DNA of 64,000 bases, from contig JAAFIS010000001.1 in NCBI GenBank assembly GCA_013298695.1, positions 372,001 through 436,000 on the forward strand. The letters are read 5' to 3'. Below are positions 9,161 through 17,607 of this stretch, one piece after another. A program made the position numbers and the translations under genes. Numbering within the stretch: the first letter of the stretch is position 1; each line of letters starts with the position of its first letter. A model generated the notes under the pieces. It had not been told where the DNA came from. It made no database searches and saw only the letters and a list, made by a program, of their open reading frames with translations. The DNA comes from Betaproteobacteria bacterium (lineage in GTDB: Bacteria; Pseudomonadota; Gammaproteobacteria; Burkholderiales; Casimicrobiaceae).

Positions 9161-10024
9161 ATGCTGCTGCTAGACGTTTCGCATCACAAACACCCATCCC
9201 ATGTGTCGGGTTGGTCGTGGTTGCTCATCGCGCTGATTGCAAATTTTTTGCTATTTCGAACAGCTATCGACGCGCTTGATCCGACGATATCGAATCTGAG
9301 AAACAATGCTGCCGAGCATCGCGCTGCTTCGCCGTCATCGCAGAACGTGATCACGATCGCGCAACCTGCGTCGCTCGCGAGCGATCATCAACTCGCCGCA
9401 GTAAGTCAGGTGTGGGACACGGTGTGGCGCGCCGATTCTGCTTCAGCAATCGCGAACGAAGGCTACATTCACGCCGCGGTTGCGCTTCGTGACGCCGCAG
9501 ATGCGGGCGATCTTGCGGCAGCCGCACAACTCGTTGGCGCAGCCAATTGGTGCGTGTCGGCCGGTCCGCTTGCTATGACTTACGAATTGATTGGCGGAGA
9601 ACGGCGCGATTGTGTTCAATACTTCGGCAGCGACATTGATTCGCGCGCGGCCCTGCGCGCGGCCTTGTTTCGCTGGACGATGCGGCTTGCCAACGCGGGG
9701 CTGGGCGATGCAACGCTCTACGCCTCAGTACTCACGCGAGAACTTACGGCGGTCAATCCGGTGGTTGATCCAGCCGAGCTGTCGCAGGAGTATGCCGCGC
9801 AACTGATGGGGCAATTGATCGCGTTGAGCGAAAAGGGTTCAGCGGACGCAGCGTCCGAGTTAAATGCGCACTACGCAGGCGCGTCGTCATTGAATCTGCG
9901 CGATGAATCGTTAGCGATGCGCTTCGCGGCTCGCACCGAGCAGCTCGACCCCCTCCGCGAGGGGCTGATCGCTTCAACGCTGGAATTCATTCGCAACAAA
10001 GCGCTGACACCGGAGGCGAAGTGA
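9161..10024 (+). CDS. Membrane-anchored hypothetical protein
   Basis: I do not recognise this family. The 287-residue product has a short N-terminal region, one strongly hydrophobic segment (SWLLIALIANFLLF, about residues 19-32) and then a mainly alpha-helical, alanine-rich soluble part. The topology suggests a single anchor with the soluble part outside the cytoplasm. The start at ATG 9161 is preferred over an upstream TTG because GGAAG lies 7 nt before it. Its end converges on the M23 peptidase gene. Confidence 0.7.
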   Translation: MLLLDVSHHKHPSHVSGWSWLLIALIANFLLFRTAIDALDPTISNLRNNAAEHRAASPSSQNVITIAQPASLASDHQLAAVSQVWDTVWRADSASAIANEGYIHAAVALRDAADAGDLAAAAQLVGAANWCVSAGPLAMTYELIGGERRDCVQYFGSDIDSRAALRAALFRWTMRLANAGLGDATLYASVLTRELTAVNPVVDPAELSQEYAAQLMGQLIALSEKGSADAASELNAHYAGASSLNLRDESLAMRFAARTEQLDPLREGLIASTLEFIRNKALTPEAK

Positions 10025-10093
10025 TCGAGAGCGCCGAATGTAGTGTTGCGGAAAAGATGCGTTTTTAAATCACATCAAGGACACCACACGCCA

Positions 10094-10999
10094 CTAGTTT
10101 TTTCGCTGCCAGGAGGGCGGTGCGATGAATAACTCTGGCTCTACGGCAACCTCGTTGAGATACACCGTCCAGTGCAGATGCGGGCCGGTTGAGCGTCCCG
10201 TAGAGCCAACGAGGCCGATGCTCTCACCCTGTTTTACCGAGGCGCCGACCTTAGCAGTGATTTCGCTCAAGTGGCAATACAGTGTGATCAGGCCGTTGCC
10301 ATGATCTATGAAAACAGTTTTCCCGCAGAAGTAGTAGTCGCCCGTGTCGATTACGATGCCGTCGCCGGGTGCACTTATCACGGTCCCAGTGGGTGCGGCG
10401 ACGTCGAGGCCCGCATGCGGGGAGCGTGGTTTGCCGTTTAACACGCGTTGCAAGCCGAAACGACTCGACAACGGGCCTTTCGCGGGCAACACGAATTGAG
10501 CGTTTGTGTCGTTTGCCTCGCGCCAATGTGAGCGAACCGTTTTCAGGTGCGCGGATTCGCGCTCGATGCGTGCCATGACCTCTGCAGGCGGCTCAACCAT
10601 TGCTTTATTGAGCTTCAGTTTTTGGATTGGATACTTTTTCTCTTGCACACGAAAAGGTATCGACTGCGCCGATGCATTGTTGAGGATGCTAATTTGGTGT
10701 TCACCTGGCGCAATCGTCAGGGGTAAACCAACGACTGCGATCCAATGCGTTGCATCGCGCGTGACCCATACGCGGGTGCCGTCTCGAGTGACCTCTGGCC
10801 TCGTGGCGCTCGCCTCGGCGACACGGATTAAGGCCACACCGCCTGGAACACGCAGGTCGCGCGGGAGCTTGCTCGATTCCGTCGCGTTGGCAATATCAGC
10901 CAACGCGCCCAACAAGAGCGCGGCAAACAAAAGCGCGGCAAAAAGCGACAGTTTGCGTGACGAAAACCGACGTCGCGGGTAAAAAACAGAGCAGCACAT
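10094..10999 (-). CDS. M23 family peptidoglycan metallopeptidase
   Basis: The 301-residue protein has an N-terminal hydrophobic signal or anchor segment (about 17-38), a beta-rich central domain and a C-terminal LytM/M23 domain. The zinc ligands are visible: H195 and D199 in HAGLDV, and H274/H276 in GPHLHW, with H243 in LYCHLSEI. It should cleave peptide cross-links in the periplasm or activate amidases. A bactofilin gene lies divergently upstream; bactofilins and M23 peptidases are often genetically linked in cell-shape control, so a shared role is a reasonable inference. Confidence 0.93.
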   Translation of the reverse strand: MCCSVFYPRRRFSSRKLSLFAALLFAALLLGALADIANATESSKLPRDLRVPGGVALIRVAEASATRPEVTRDGTRVWVTRDATHWIAVVGLPLTIAPGEHQISILNNASAQSIPFRVQEKKYPIQKLKLNKAMVEPPAEVMARIERESAHLKTVRSHWREANDTNAQFVLPAKGPLSSRFGLQRVLNGKPRSPHAGLDVAAPTGTVISAPGDGIVIDTGDYYFCGKTVFIDHGNGLITLYCHLSEITAKVGASVKQGESIGLVGSTGRSTGPHLHWTVYLNEVAVEPELFIAPPSWQRKN

Positions 11000-11128
11000 T
11001 CGGTTATTTTGCAGGTTCCGAAAGCGCTGCGCAGCAGCGATGCTTACGCGTTAGCGGACGGAGATTCAGAGCGTGCTACGAACGAGCCCGAACAGAGTGG
11101 AAGTCGGAATTCAGCTATTAGTTGTAAA

Positions 11129-11212
11129 CGTCAAATTAATTGGGCGATGACGTAATTTATTGGAATTATCAAAAATACCAATAAATTGCATTATCACCCA
11201 AATAAATATGCG
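11129..11212. repeat. Twin-core palindromic intergenic element, copy 2 (best hairpin)
   Basis: The cores are CGTCAAATTAATTGGGC (11129-11145) and ACCCAAATAAATATGCG (11196-11212), 67 bp apart, with ATTATCAA at the same register as in copy 1. Here the interior arms are nearly complementary. Bases 11139-11163 pair with 11178-11203 at about 21 of 25 positions around a 14-nt loop. The copy could form a long stem in RNA or a cruciform in DNA. It lies between divergent genes. Confidence 0.75.
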
Positions 11213-11438
11213 TGTCGCTGGGGAATCTGCATTTAGTTTAAAGTCGTTTCTAGTGTCGTTCTGAGGCGACGCACTGCCTGAGAAACTTCGGTCGCGAAGC
11301 AACTATCGAAAAATGCCGGTGTCATACTCGTGGTTGCATGATAGGTGCCGAATTTGCGGGACAGCGCAGCGGATCGGAAACGATCAGTTGCTATCGGGCG
11401 ATGCGGTGGTGTCATGCGGCTACGGGGGAGTGTTTATC

Positions 11439-11458
11439 GGATGCGTGATTTCGCATCC
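11439..11458 (+). promoter_or_regulatory. Leader hairpin upstream of bactofilin ribosome-binding site
   Basis: A perfect 7-bp stem, GGATGCG (11439-11445) and CGCATCC (11452-11458), with a 6-nt loop ends 6 nt before the GAGGAG ribosome-binding site at 11465-11470. It could modulate translation of the bactofilin mRNA; this is inference from position only. Confidence 0.4.
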
Positions 11459-11477
11459 CCAATTGAGGAGACCTTCG

Positions 11478-12155
11478 ATGCTCAAAAATTCGTTTCTTGG
11501 ACGACGTGAAGAACCAACGCCCGCGCGCCCGTCTATTGACTCGCCGTTGTATCCGCCGAAAAGCGATGCGCCGCCGCTCGCTGCCGTCGCTGTGAGTACC
11601 AATCACACGACGCTTGCTTCCCCCACTGCACGCACCGACGCGACTGATGTGCGAGGTGCGCCAACGAGCGCTGCCTCAGCTGCTGGCGCCACTGCTGCGG
11701 CTTCTGCAGCCGCAGGCACACACACCACCGGACCGCGCTTGACGGTCGGCCCAAACATCAAATTGCGTGGCGCAGAAATCAACGATTGCGACACTCTGGT
11801 GGTAGAGGGTCACGTTGAAGCTTCGATGGATAGCAAGACGCTCGAAATCCTCCAAGCGGGTTCCTACGATGGTACCGTGAGCATCGACATCGCAGAGATT
11901 CACGGTAAATTTTCTGGCAACTTAACTGCGCGCAAGAAGCTCATCGTTCACGGCACCGGTCATGTCACGGGCACTGTTCGCTACGGCTCGCTGCTCGTCT
12001 CCGAAGGCGGCATCGTCAGCGGCGACGTCGCTTCGCTCGACACTAAGGTAGATGCACAAGCGCACTTGTTTGCCGGCTATCCATCGTCGCGCATTCCGGG
12101 CACACCGGATAAGCCGCCGGTGGCAGGAAAGCCGATTGAGCATGCGCGCGCATGA
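11478..12155 (+). CDS. Bactofilin (polymer-forming cytoskeletal protein)
   Basis: The 225-residue product has a disordered Ala/Thr/Pro-rich N-terminal half. It is followed by a right-handed beta-helix bactofilin core (TVGPNIKLRGAEINDCDTLV through ALIFAGYP-like repeats to about residue 200) with the repeated G-x-V/I spacing typical of DUF583. Bactofilins polymerise without nucleotide and scaffold envelope enzymes. The ATG at 11478 is preferred because GAGGAG sits 8 nt before it; an upstream in-frame extension has no such site. The gene overlaps a small downstream frame by 14 bp. Confidence 0.92.
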   Translation: MLKNSFLGRREEPTPARPSIDSPLYPPKSDAPPLAAVAVSTNHTTLASPTARTDATDVRGAPTSAASAAGATAAASAAAGTHTTGPRLTVGPNIKLRGAEINDCDTLVVEGHVEASMDSKTLEILQAGSYDGTVSIDIAEIHGKFSGNLTARKKLIVHGTGHVTGTVRYGSLLVSEGGIVSGDVASLDTKVDAQAHLFAGYPSSRIPGTPDKPPVAGKPIEHARA

Positions 12156-12372
12156 CGCGACTCAGTTAGCGTCGGTTTCGAGCGCGCATGAGCGTCTAAT
12201 TGAGTTCATGCCGCTCGCGGCGGACGGTTCGCCGAGAGCGACTGTCAGCGAGCTGCGCGCGCCGTTGGTTGCGTCGCTCGACCGGCGCGAGTCGTTTGCG
12301 TGGTGGGAATTCGAAAGCGAGGAAAAGCGAAGGCTCGCACTCGACGTTCTGATGCGGAAAATGTTTCGCTAA
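12142..12372 (+). CDS. Small hypothetical protein overlapping the bactofilin gene
   Basis: This 76-residue frame starts with ATG 14 bp before the bactofilin stop, so it could be translationally coupled. It is charged and probably helical, ending EEKRRLALDVLMRKMFR, with no membrane segment. I recognise no family. The overlap argues for a real gene, but its size leaves doubt. Confidence 0.45.
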   Translation: MRAHDATQLASVSSAHERLIEFMPLAADGSPRATVSELRAPLVASLDRRESFAWWEFESEEKRRLALDVLMRKMFR

Positions 12373-12423
12373 GCGCACGCACACCAAACGCTGCGTTGAG
12401 CATCCCTCGCCTTGGGCTACACA

Positions 12424-13971
12424 TTACTCGCGTGCAAACAGCGAGTGATGTGTATCGCGCAGCAGGTTCTTTTGAACTTTGCCCATCGCGTTGCGCGGAA
12501 GTTCGGCGGCGACAAACACGCGCTTGGGAACCTTAAAGTTTGCGATGCCTTTTTTAAGCGTCGCGATCATCGCGTCTGCGTCGAGTGTGGCCCCCGTTTT
12601 CGCCACAGCGATCGCAACGACGGCCTCACCAAAATCCGGGTGCGGCACGCCGATCACGGCTGACTCAGCAACGCCCGGCATGTCATTAATGTAGCTCTCA
12701 ATTTCAGCCGGATACACGTTGTAGCCACCGCTAATGATGAGGTCTTTGCTGCGGCCCACGATCGTGAAATAGCCGCGTTCGTCGCGCTTGCCGACGTCGC
12801 CGGTTTTAAACCACCCGTCGCTCGTAAATTCTTCTTTTGTCTTTTCAGGCATGCGCCAGTAACCCGAAAAAACGTTAGGGCCGCGAACTTCGATGCCGCC
12901 GATTTCATCAACGTCGCAACGTTCAGCACGATCGTTGCTGAGGCGCACGTCGACACCGGGTAGAGGAAATCCCACAGTGCCGCCGCGTCGCTCACCTTGC
13001 GATGCTAGATAGGGGTTTGAACACAGCATGTTGGTCTCGCTCATGCCGTAGCGCTCGAGAATCGTATGCCCGGTGCGCTCGCGAAATTCGTTGAACGTCT
13101 CGATCAACAACGGTGCAGAACCCGCAATAAAAAGCCGCATGCGGCTGCAAACTTCCCGCGTTAGGCGCGAATCCGCGAGCAAACGCACGTACAGCGTAGG
13201 CACTCCCATAAACACCGAAGCCCGTTTCAATTGGGCGATAACGCCTCTTTGATCGAATTTCGAGAACCAAATTAATTTTGCTCCTGTCAGCAAAAAACAG
13301 TGGCTCGCAACGAATAGACCGTGTACGTGGAAGATCGGCAATGCATGGATTAGTACATCGCGCTCTGACCAGTCCCAGTAGTCCACTAACGTTTTCGCGT
13401 TCGAGAGCAAATTCCCGTGCGAGAGCATCGCGCCCTTGCTGCGGCCCGTTGTGCCGCTGGTATACAAAATAGCGGCGAGATCGTTGGCTGATTTGTGTGC
13501 GATCGAATGGGTCTTGGGCTGATCGGTAGCGGCATCGAGCACAGTGCCGATGCCGTCTTCATCGAGCGTGAACAAATGCGCCACGCCAGCTGCGTCGGTA
13601 ATGGGCTTTGTCCACGCATAGTTGCGGGTGCTACAAACAAACATCGCCGGTTCCGCGTTGCCCACAAAGTATTCAATCTCACTTGCTTGATACGCGGTGT
13701 TTAATGGCAAATACACATAGCCCGCCCGCAGCACTGCGAGATACAGCATCAACGCTTCAACGCTCTTCTCGGTTTGCACTGCGACCCGCGCGCCTGGCGC
13801 GAGCTTGAGCGATTGCAACATATTGGCAAGGCGCGCGGTTTGTGCCTCAATATCGGCCCAGGTAACCTCTCGATAGATCGTCCCGGTTGAGGGTTCCGCA
13901 ATCTCAATGGCAGTGCGATTGCGATCCGCAGGAAACGCCGACGCGATTGCCGCAAACAAGTTTTCGTTCAT
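12424..13971 (-). CDS. matB: Malonyl-CoA synthetase (AMP-binding family)
   Basis: The 515-residue acyl-CoA ligase carries the AMP-binding P-loop YTSGTTGRSKGA and the adenylate motif ERYGMSETNML. The substrate-linked region has GERRGGTVGFPLPGVDV, and the C-terminal hinge is GRSKDLIISGGYNVYPAEIE. The GMSETNM segment and GTVGFPLPGV match malonyl-CoA synthetases rather than acetyl- or long-chain ligases. It makes malonyl-CoA from malonate, CoA and ATP. It is the last gene of the operon starting with the GntR regulator and including malonyl-CoA decarboxylase, which supports the assignment. Confidence 0.92.
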   Translation of the reverse strand: MNENLFAAIASAFPADRNRTAIEIAEPSTGTIYREVTWADIEAQTARLANMLQSLKLAPGARVAVQTEKSVEALMLYLAVLRAGYVYLPLNTAYQASEIEYFVGNAEPAMFVCSTRNYAWTKPITDAAGVAHLFTLDEDGIGTVLDAATDQPKTHSIAHKSANDLAAILYTSGTTGRSKGAMLSHGNLLSNAKTLVDYWDWSERDVLIHALPIFHVHGLFVASHCFLLTGAKLIWFSKFDQRGVIAQLKRASVFMGVPTLYVRLLADSRLTREVCSRMRLFIAGSAPLLIETFNEFRERTGHTILERYGMSETNMLCSNPYLASQGERRGGTVGFPLPGVDVRLSNDRAERCDVDEIGGIEVRGPNVFSGYWRMPEKTKEEFTSDGWFKTGDVGKRDERGYFTIVGRSKDLIISGGYNVYPAEIESYINDMPGVAESAVIGVPHPDFGEAVVAIAVAKTGATLDADAMIATLKKGIANFKVPKRVFVAAELPRNAMGKVQKNLLRDTHHSLFARE

Positions 13972-14090
13972 CTGTTTCCCGTGCGTTTCTTTTTTATTTC
14001 GCGAGTGAGTGGCTAGGTGCCTTAAACCACAGCGTGCTTCAATCGGTGCGCGCGCTTGGCTGCGGATTTTCTCGCTCGCTTGAACGCTGC

Positions 14091-15080
14091 TTAGTCGAGC
14101 TTCGCGCCCGAAGTCTTCACGACGTCAGCCCAGCGCTTGATTTCTGCGTTTACAAACCGCGCGAAAGCGTCACCGTAGAGATTCGGCGTTTCTGCGCCGA
14201 TGTTGTTCCAAATTACTTTGATCTCATCGGTCGCAAAGGCTTTGCGCAATTCCGCTTGGAATTGCGCGACCACGGCAGGAGGTGTACCTGCAGGAGCCCA
14301 GAGTCCATACCATGTAGAAACGTTGTAGCTAAGCCCCGATTCTTTGGCCGTCGGAATGTTGGCGAAGCCGGGCGCGCGAGCGTCTGATGCGACCGCCAGT
14401 GCTTTGATCCTACCCCCTTTGATGTGCGCCGCTGAAGAGCCCATGCCGTCAAACATGACATCGATCTGCCCGCCGACTAAATCGGCCAGCGCAGGCCCAG
14501 CGCCTTTGTACGGCACGTGCTGAATCTTTACACCCGCTGCGGCGTTAAACAACTCGCCTGCTAAGTGATGTGAAGAGCCGTTGCCCGCAGATCCGTAGTT
14601 AAGCTTGCCTTCGTTTTTCTTCGCAAACTCGATAAAACTTTTCAAATCCGCGACCGGTACGCGTTGTGGGTTCACCACGACAACCTGCGGAACCGAGGAC
14701 ACCAATGCAACCGGAACAAAGCTTTTTTCAATGTCGTAATCGAGTTTCGGATAGAGCGAAGGCGCAATGGCGTGATGCACCGCACCCATGAAAAATGTGT
14801 AGCCGTCGGGAACTGCTTTAGAGGCAATGTTTGCGCCTAACGTGCCGCCCGCGCCGCCGCGGTTGTCGATGATGAACTGTGTGCCCAGTGTTTTTGAAAG
14901 ATGAGCCGACAGCGGTCGCGCAAACGCGTCGGTGCCGCCACCTGCAGGGAAGGGGACGACGATGGTGACCGGTTTGGCCGGCCAGTTTTGAGCGATTGCC
15001 TCGGTATGAACGAGCGACGCAGCAACCGCGGCAATGCCGCTGAGAGCGCAAACTAACAGACGCGGGATAAATAGTTTCAT
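14091..15080 (-). CDS. Bug family (TctC-type) tripartite tricarboxylate transporter receptor
   Basis: The 329-residue periplasmic receptor has a signal peptide (about residues 1-30, ending EAIAQ). The Bug pattern follows: WPAKPVTIVVPFPAGGGTDAFARPL, IDNRGGAGGTLGANI, and YGSAGNGSSHHLAGELF. Such proteins capture carboxylates in the periplasm. Its place between malonyl-CoA decarboxylase and synthetase suggests malonate as ligand, which is inference. An AAGGAG site lies upstream. No TctA/TctB membrane components are present in the window. Confidence 0.93.
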   Translation of the reverse strand: MKLFIPRLLVCALSGIAAVAASLVHTEAIAQNWPAKPVTIVVPFPAGGGTDAFARPLSAHLSKTLGTQFIIDNRGGAGGTLGANIASKAVPDGYTFFMGAVHHAIAPSLYPKLDYDIEKSFVPVALVSSVPQVVVVNPQRVPVADLKSFIEFAKKNEGKLNYGSAGNGSSHHLAGELFNAAAGVKIQHVPYKGAGPALADLVGGQIDVMFDGMGSSAAHIKGGRIKALAVASDARAPGFANIPTAKESGLSYNVSTWYGLWAPAGTPPAVVAQFQAELRKAFATDEIKVIWNNIGAETPNLYGDAFARFVNAEIKRWADVVKTSGAKLD

Positions 15081-15127
15081 GGCTGGTTTCTCCTTAGTGG
15101 TGTGTTTTTATTGGATTATTGAGTTGT

Positions 15128-16462
15128 CTACATCAATGATTTCACGGCGCGCGAGTGCACGACTTCGCCGTTTACAAACGCTTCGTGCGATTCTTCGACT
15201 CGTTTCAAGTCATACAAGTAATTCACCATCAAACCTGCTGATTGTTTAAGGCCGGTGCTCGAAGTGTTCGCGAGCAGATTGATACGCTCTAAACGCGCGC
15301 CATTGTCGAGGTGAAAACGCGCCACAGCGTCTCCTGTGGTGTGCGGCGATTCGTAGGTGAGGTAGTAGCTTGCGAGCGACAACAGAGCTTCATTTTGCTT
15401 TTCACCAAGCGTGCTCAAAGTGTCGAGGTGGTTCAACGTTGACAGCTCGCCGCCCGTAGCTCTGATAAGCAGATCGTAGGCGTCTTGCAATCTTGCGTTT
15501 GCAGCGGTTTTCAGCTTCGCCGTAATGAGTGGTGAGCTCACGCGTTGCAGCCACGTCAGAAATCCTGGTATGGGGGACAGCGTGCAATAGGTTTTAATCT
15601 GCGGAAGCTCAGTCTGCAATTCGTTGGCCACGCGCTTGATCAAAAAATTGCCAAGATTGACACCGCGCAATCCACTCTCGCAATTACTGATTGAGTAGAA
15701 CGCAGCGAAACGAAACTGTCGTGACGATCCGATCGGCGCACGCTTATCGATCAACGGCGCAATTGCGGAGGGCATTTCTCGCACCAAAGCAACTTCCACG
15801 AAAATGAGGGGCACGTTTGCAAGCTGCGGATGGAAGAACGCAAAGCATCGGCGATCCGGTTGCAAGCGACGGCGCAAATCGTCCCAGCCGTCAATCGTGT
15901 GCACGGCTTCATGCTGAATGATTTGTTCGAGCAAATGCGCAGGCGAATTCCAATCTACGCGACGCATTTCTAAAAATCCCGGATTGAACCAAGAAGATAG
16001 CAAGTGCAGCAAATCGGCCTCAATAGCCTGCCAGGTGGGATTCTTTTTCAACCGAGATAACAAATGTCGCCGCAGTCGAACTATTGCTGCGGTGCCGCCT
16101 GGCGCACGATTTAATCGACGAAACAATTCCTGCCGCGGCGGCTCGGTCGCCTCCATCAAAACGGCCAGCGATTTCGCGTCAGCCACGCGTGCATAGGCTT
16201 GCGCAGCCACAAGCGCGCGTTCCGGGTCTGGCGAAAATTCTGTCACCAAACCGTCGAACAAACCGTCGAGTTCGCGATCAGTGAGTTGCTCAAGCAATGA
16301 AATCACCTGATGCGCAATCGCAGGTGAGTTCGCTTCCGCGCGGATCGATAACATCCGATGGCATTCGCGGAGCGCTTTTGCGACCAATCGCTCGCTCGCG
16401 TAATCGCCGATGCGCTCGGTGGCCTTGCGCACTCCGGGGATCGCGCTGAAATTACCCAGCAC
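15128..16462 (-). CDS. Malonyl-CoA decarboxylase
   Basis: The protein of about 444 residues shows malonyl-CoA decarboxylase landmarks. There is an N-terminal helical domain (ISLLEQLTDRELDGLFDGL), then HPQLANVPLIFVEVAL, FYSISNCESGLRGVNLGNFLIK and TYCTLSPIPGFLTWL in the GNAT-like catalytic domain. It converts malonyl-CoA to acetyl-CoA and CO2, the step after MatB. I place the start at GTG 16462, overlapping the regulator stop by 11 bp. A TTG at 16546 would give a longer form overlapping the regulator by 95 bp. Confidence 0.92.
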   Translation of the reverse strand: MLGNFSAIPGVRKATERIGDYASERLVAKALRECHRMLSIRAEANSPAIAHQVISLLEQLTDRELDGLFDGLVTEFSPDPERALVAAQAYARVADAKSLAVLMEATEPPRQELFRRLNRAPGGTAAIVRLRRHLLSRLKKNPTWQAIEADLLHLLSSWFNPGFLEMRRVDWNSPAHLLEQIIQHEAVHTIDGWDDLRRRLQPDRRCFAFFHPQLANVPLIFVEVALVREMPSAIAPLIDKRAPIGSSRQFRFAAFYSISNCESGLRGVNLGNFLIKRVANELQTELPQIKTYCTLSPIPGFLTWLQRVSSPLITAKLKTAANARLQDAYDLLIRATGGELSTLNHLDTLSTLGEKQNEALLSLASYYLTYESPHTTGDAVARFHLDNGARLERINLLANTSSTGLKQSAGLMVNYLYDLKRVEESHEAFVNGEVVHSRAVKSLM

Positions 16463-17165
16463 GGGCGCGACCTTGATACGACTTGTTGACGTTGTTTGCA
16501 GTTGCTTCCAGTTTGCGCAATTGCTTGAGTGCTGAGTGTTGCGCAATCAAGTGATCATGCATCGCGCGCTCGGCGCGTTCGGCGTCGCCCTCGATCATTG
16601 CCGCGAGCAACACGCGATGCTCAGCAATCGAGGCCGTGATGCGGCCTGGCAGCGCTAGCTGTCGCCCGCGCAGCATGCGCACAAAGCGACGCAGATCTCC
16701 GGTCACTCTATCGAGCCAACGATTGTTCGCGAGCGTCTGGACGTACGAGTGGAAGGTGTGATTTGCCGTGTAATAAGCGTCAATATCGTTGCCGCTCGCA
16801 GCGAGTTCGAGGGCTTCATGCATGCGCTGCAATTCGCCTCGTTCTGCGTTGCCCGCATTGCGCGTCGCCTCAAACGCGCAACGTCCTTCAAGCAATGCCA
16901 TGATCGGGAACAAGGCATCAGCGTCAGCCTCGGTCATCGCGACCACCCGACAGCCGCGACGCGGTACGAGCTCGAGCAATCCTTCAGCAACCAGAACCTT
17001 GAGCGCTTCACGCAACGGCGTTCGGCTGATATCCCATTGAGCTGCGAGTGCAACCTCATCGATCCAGTCGCCGGGCGCGAGTGCAGCATCAAAAATTAGC
17101 GCTCGAATCCGCTCCGCGACCTGATCGTGAAGCGAATACCCGCGAAATGGAATGACATCACTCAT
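16452..17165 (-). CDS. GntR/FadR-family regulator of the malonate operon
   Basis: The 237-residue product has an N-terminal winged helix (VAERIRALIFDAALAPGDWI, ISRTPLREALKVLVAEGLL) and a C-terminal FCD all-helical ligand domain (ALLEGRCAFEATRNA, YYTANHTFHSYV, EHRVLLAAMIEGDAERAERA). It heads the malonate operon and overlaps the decarboxylase gene, so it most likely controls it in response to malonate or malonyl-CoA. A palindrome 130 bp upstream is a candidate operator. Confidence 0.93.
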   Translation of the reverse strand: MSDVIPFRGYSLHDQVAERIRALIFDAALAPGDWIDEVALAAQWDISRTPLREALKVLVAEGLLELVPRRGCRVVAMTEADADALFPIMALLEGRCAFEATRNAGNAERGELQRMHEALELAASGNDIDAYYTANHTFHSYVQTLANNRWLDRVTGDLRRFVRMLRGRQLALPGRITASIAEHRVLLAAMIEGDAERAERAMHDHLIAQHSALKQLRKLEATANNVNKSYQGRARAG

Positions 17166-17296
17166 AGGTTGATCGGGTTATGTGTTTTCTGTCGGTGCGA
17201 GGTGCGAGCAGTAGAGCGCGCGACGCATCACTCGGCTGGAAGAATTAGGAAACGGCTGCTGCACAGCTGAGCCAATGTGCCCTCACTACGCTGAAA

Positions 17297-17322
17297 TGTA
17301 ATTCTGTAATTACAAAATTACA
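17297..17322. promoter_or_regulatory. Nested TGTAATT palindrome, candidate GntR operator
   Basis: A perfect 10-bp palindrome TGTAATTACA (17305-17314) is flanked symmetrically by TGTAATT (17297-17303) and AATTACA (17316-17322). The 26-bp whole is palindromic but for one base pair. GntR/FadR proteins bind short dyads of this size upstream of their own operons. The assignment to the adjacent regulator is inference. Confidence 0.45.
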
Positions 17323-17353
17323 ATGAAAATGTACATCAATAAAATCGATATAA

Positions 17354-17436
17354 GTCCCTTTATAGTGGACCATTCGAGGACTTAACTGAATTAGCGAAAA
17401 TTGAGGAAATACCTTATAAGCCAAATAAATTAGTGG
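17354..17436. repeat. Twin-core palindromic intergenic element, copy 3 (divergent sequence)
   Basis: Cores GTCCCTTTATAGTGGAC (17354-17370) and GCCAAATAAATTAGTGG (17420-17436) are 66 bp apart. The interior has ATTAGCGA at the register of the family box. The core bases differ from the consensus, but the first core keeps its end-pairing, as expected if structure is conserved. A TAAGTCC/GGACTTA pair (17351-17357, 17378-17384) adds a second possible stem. Confidence 0.55.
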
Positions 17437-17607
17437 ATACATGCAATTTTCTAGTCATCAGCTTGCCATCGTTTTGTACGCACTTATCCCTGTACACGCA
17501 GCGTGATCAGACGTAAACTCTAAGAAGTATCTGTGTGGCGCGCGTATTACAAGTTTTATAAACCGCCCTACATCGCTGATTGACGTAACGTAGGGGGGCG
17601 TTGCTTA

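Larger units (their letters stand above)
11000..11477. other. 478-bp divergent intergenic region, M23 peptidase / bactofilin
   Basis: This stretch holds the promoters of both flanking genes, a twin-core palindromic element (11129-11212) and a long bactofilin leader ending in a hairpin beside the ribosome-binding site. I see no supported protein-coding gene, although a frame continuous with bactofilin extends back to 11313. Confidence 0.6.
17166..17607. other. 442-bp divergent region, malonate regulator / DsbC-like gene
   Basis: It contains a nested palindrome that may be a GntR operator (17297-17322), a twin-core element (17354-17436) and AT-rich DNA suitable for promoters of both flanking genes. 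I find no convincing gene; short frames inside it lack ribosome-binding sites. Confidence 0.6.

Noticed and set aside
17245-17442. Short minus-strand frame in the malonate/DsbC intergenic region
   Set aside because: It spans AT-rich repeat and operator-like DNA and encodes no recognisable protein.
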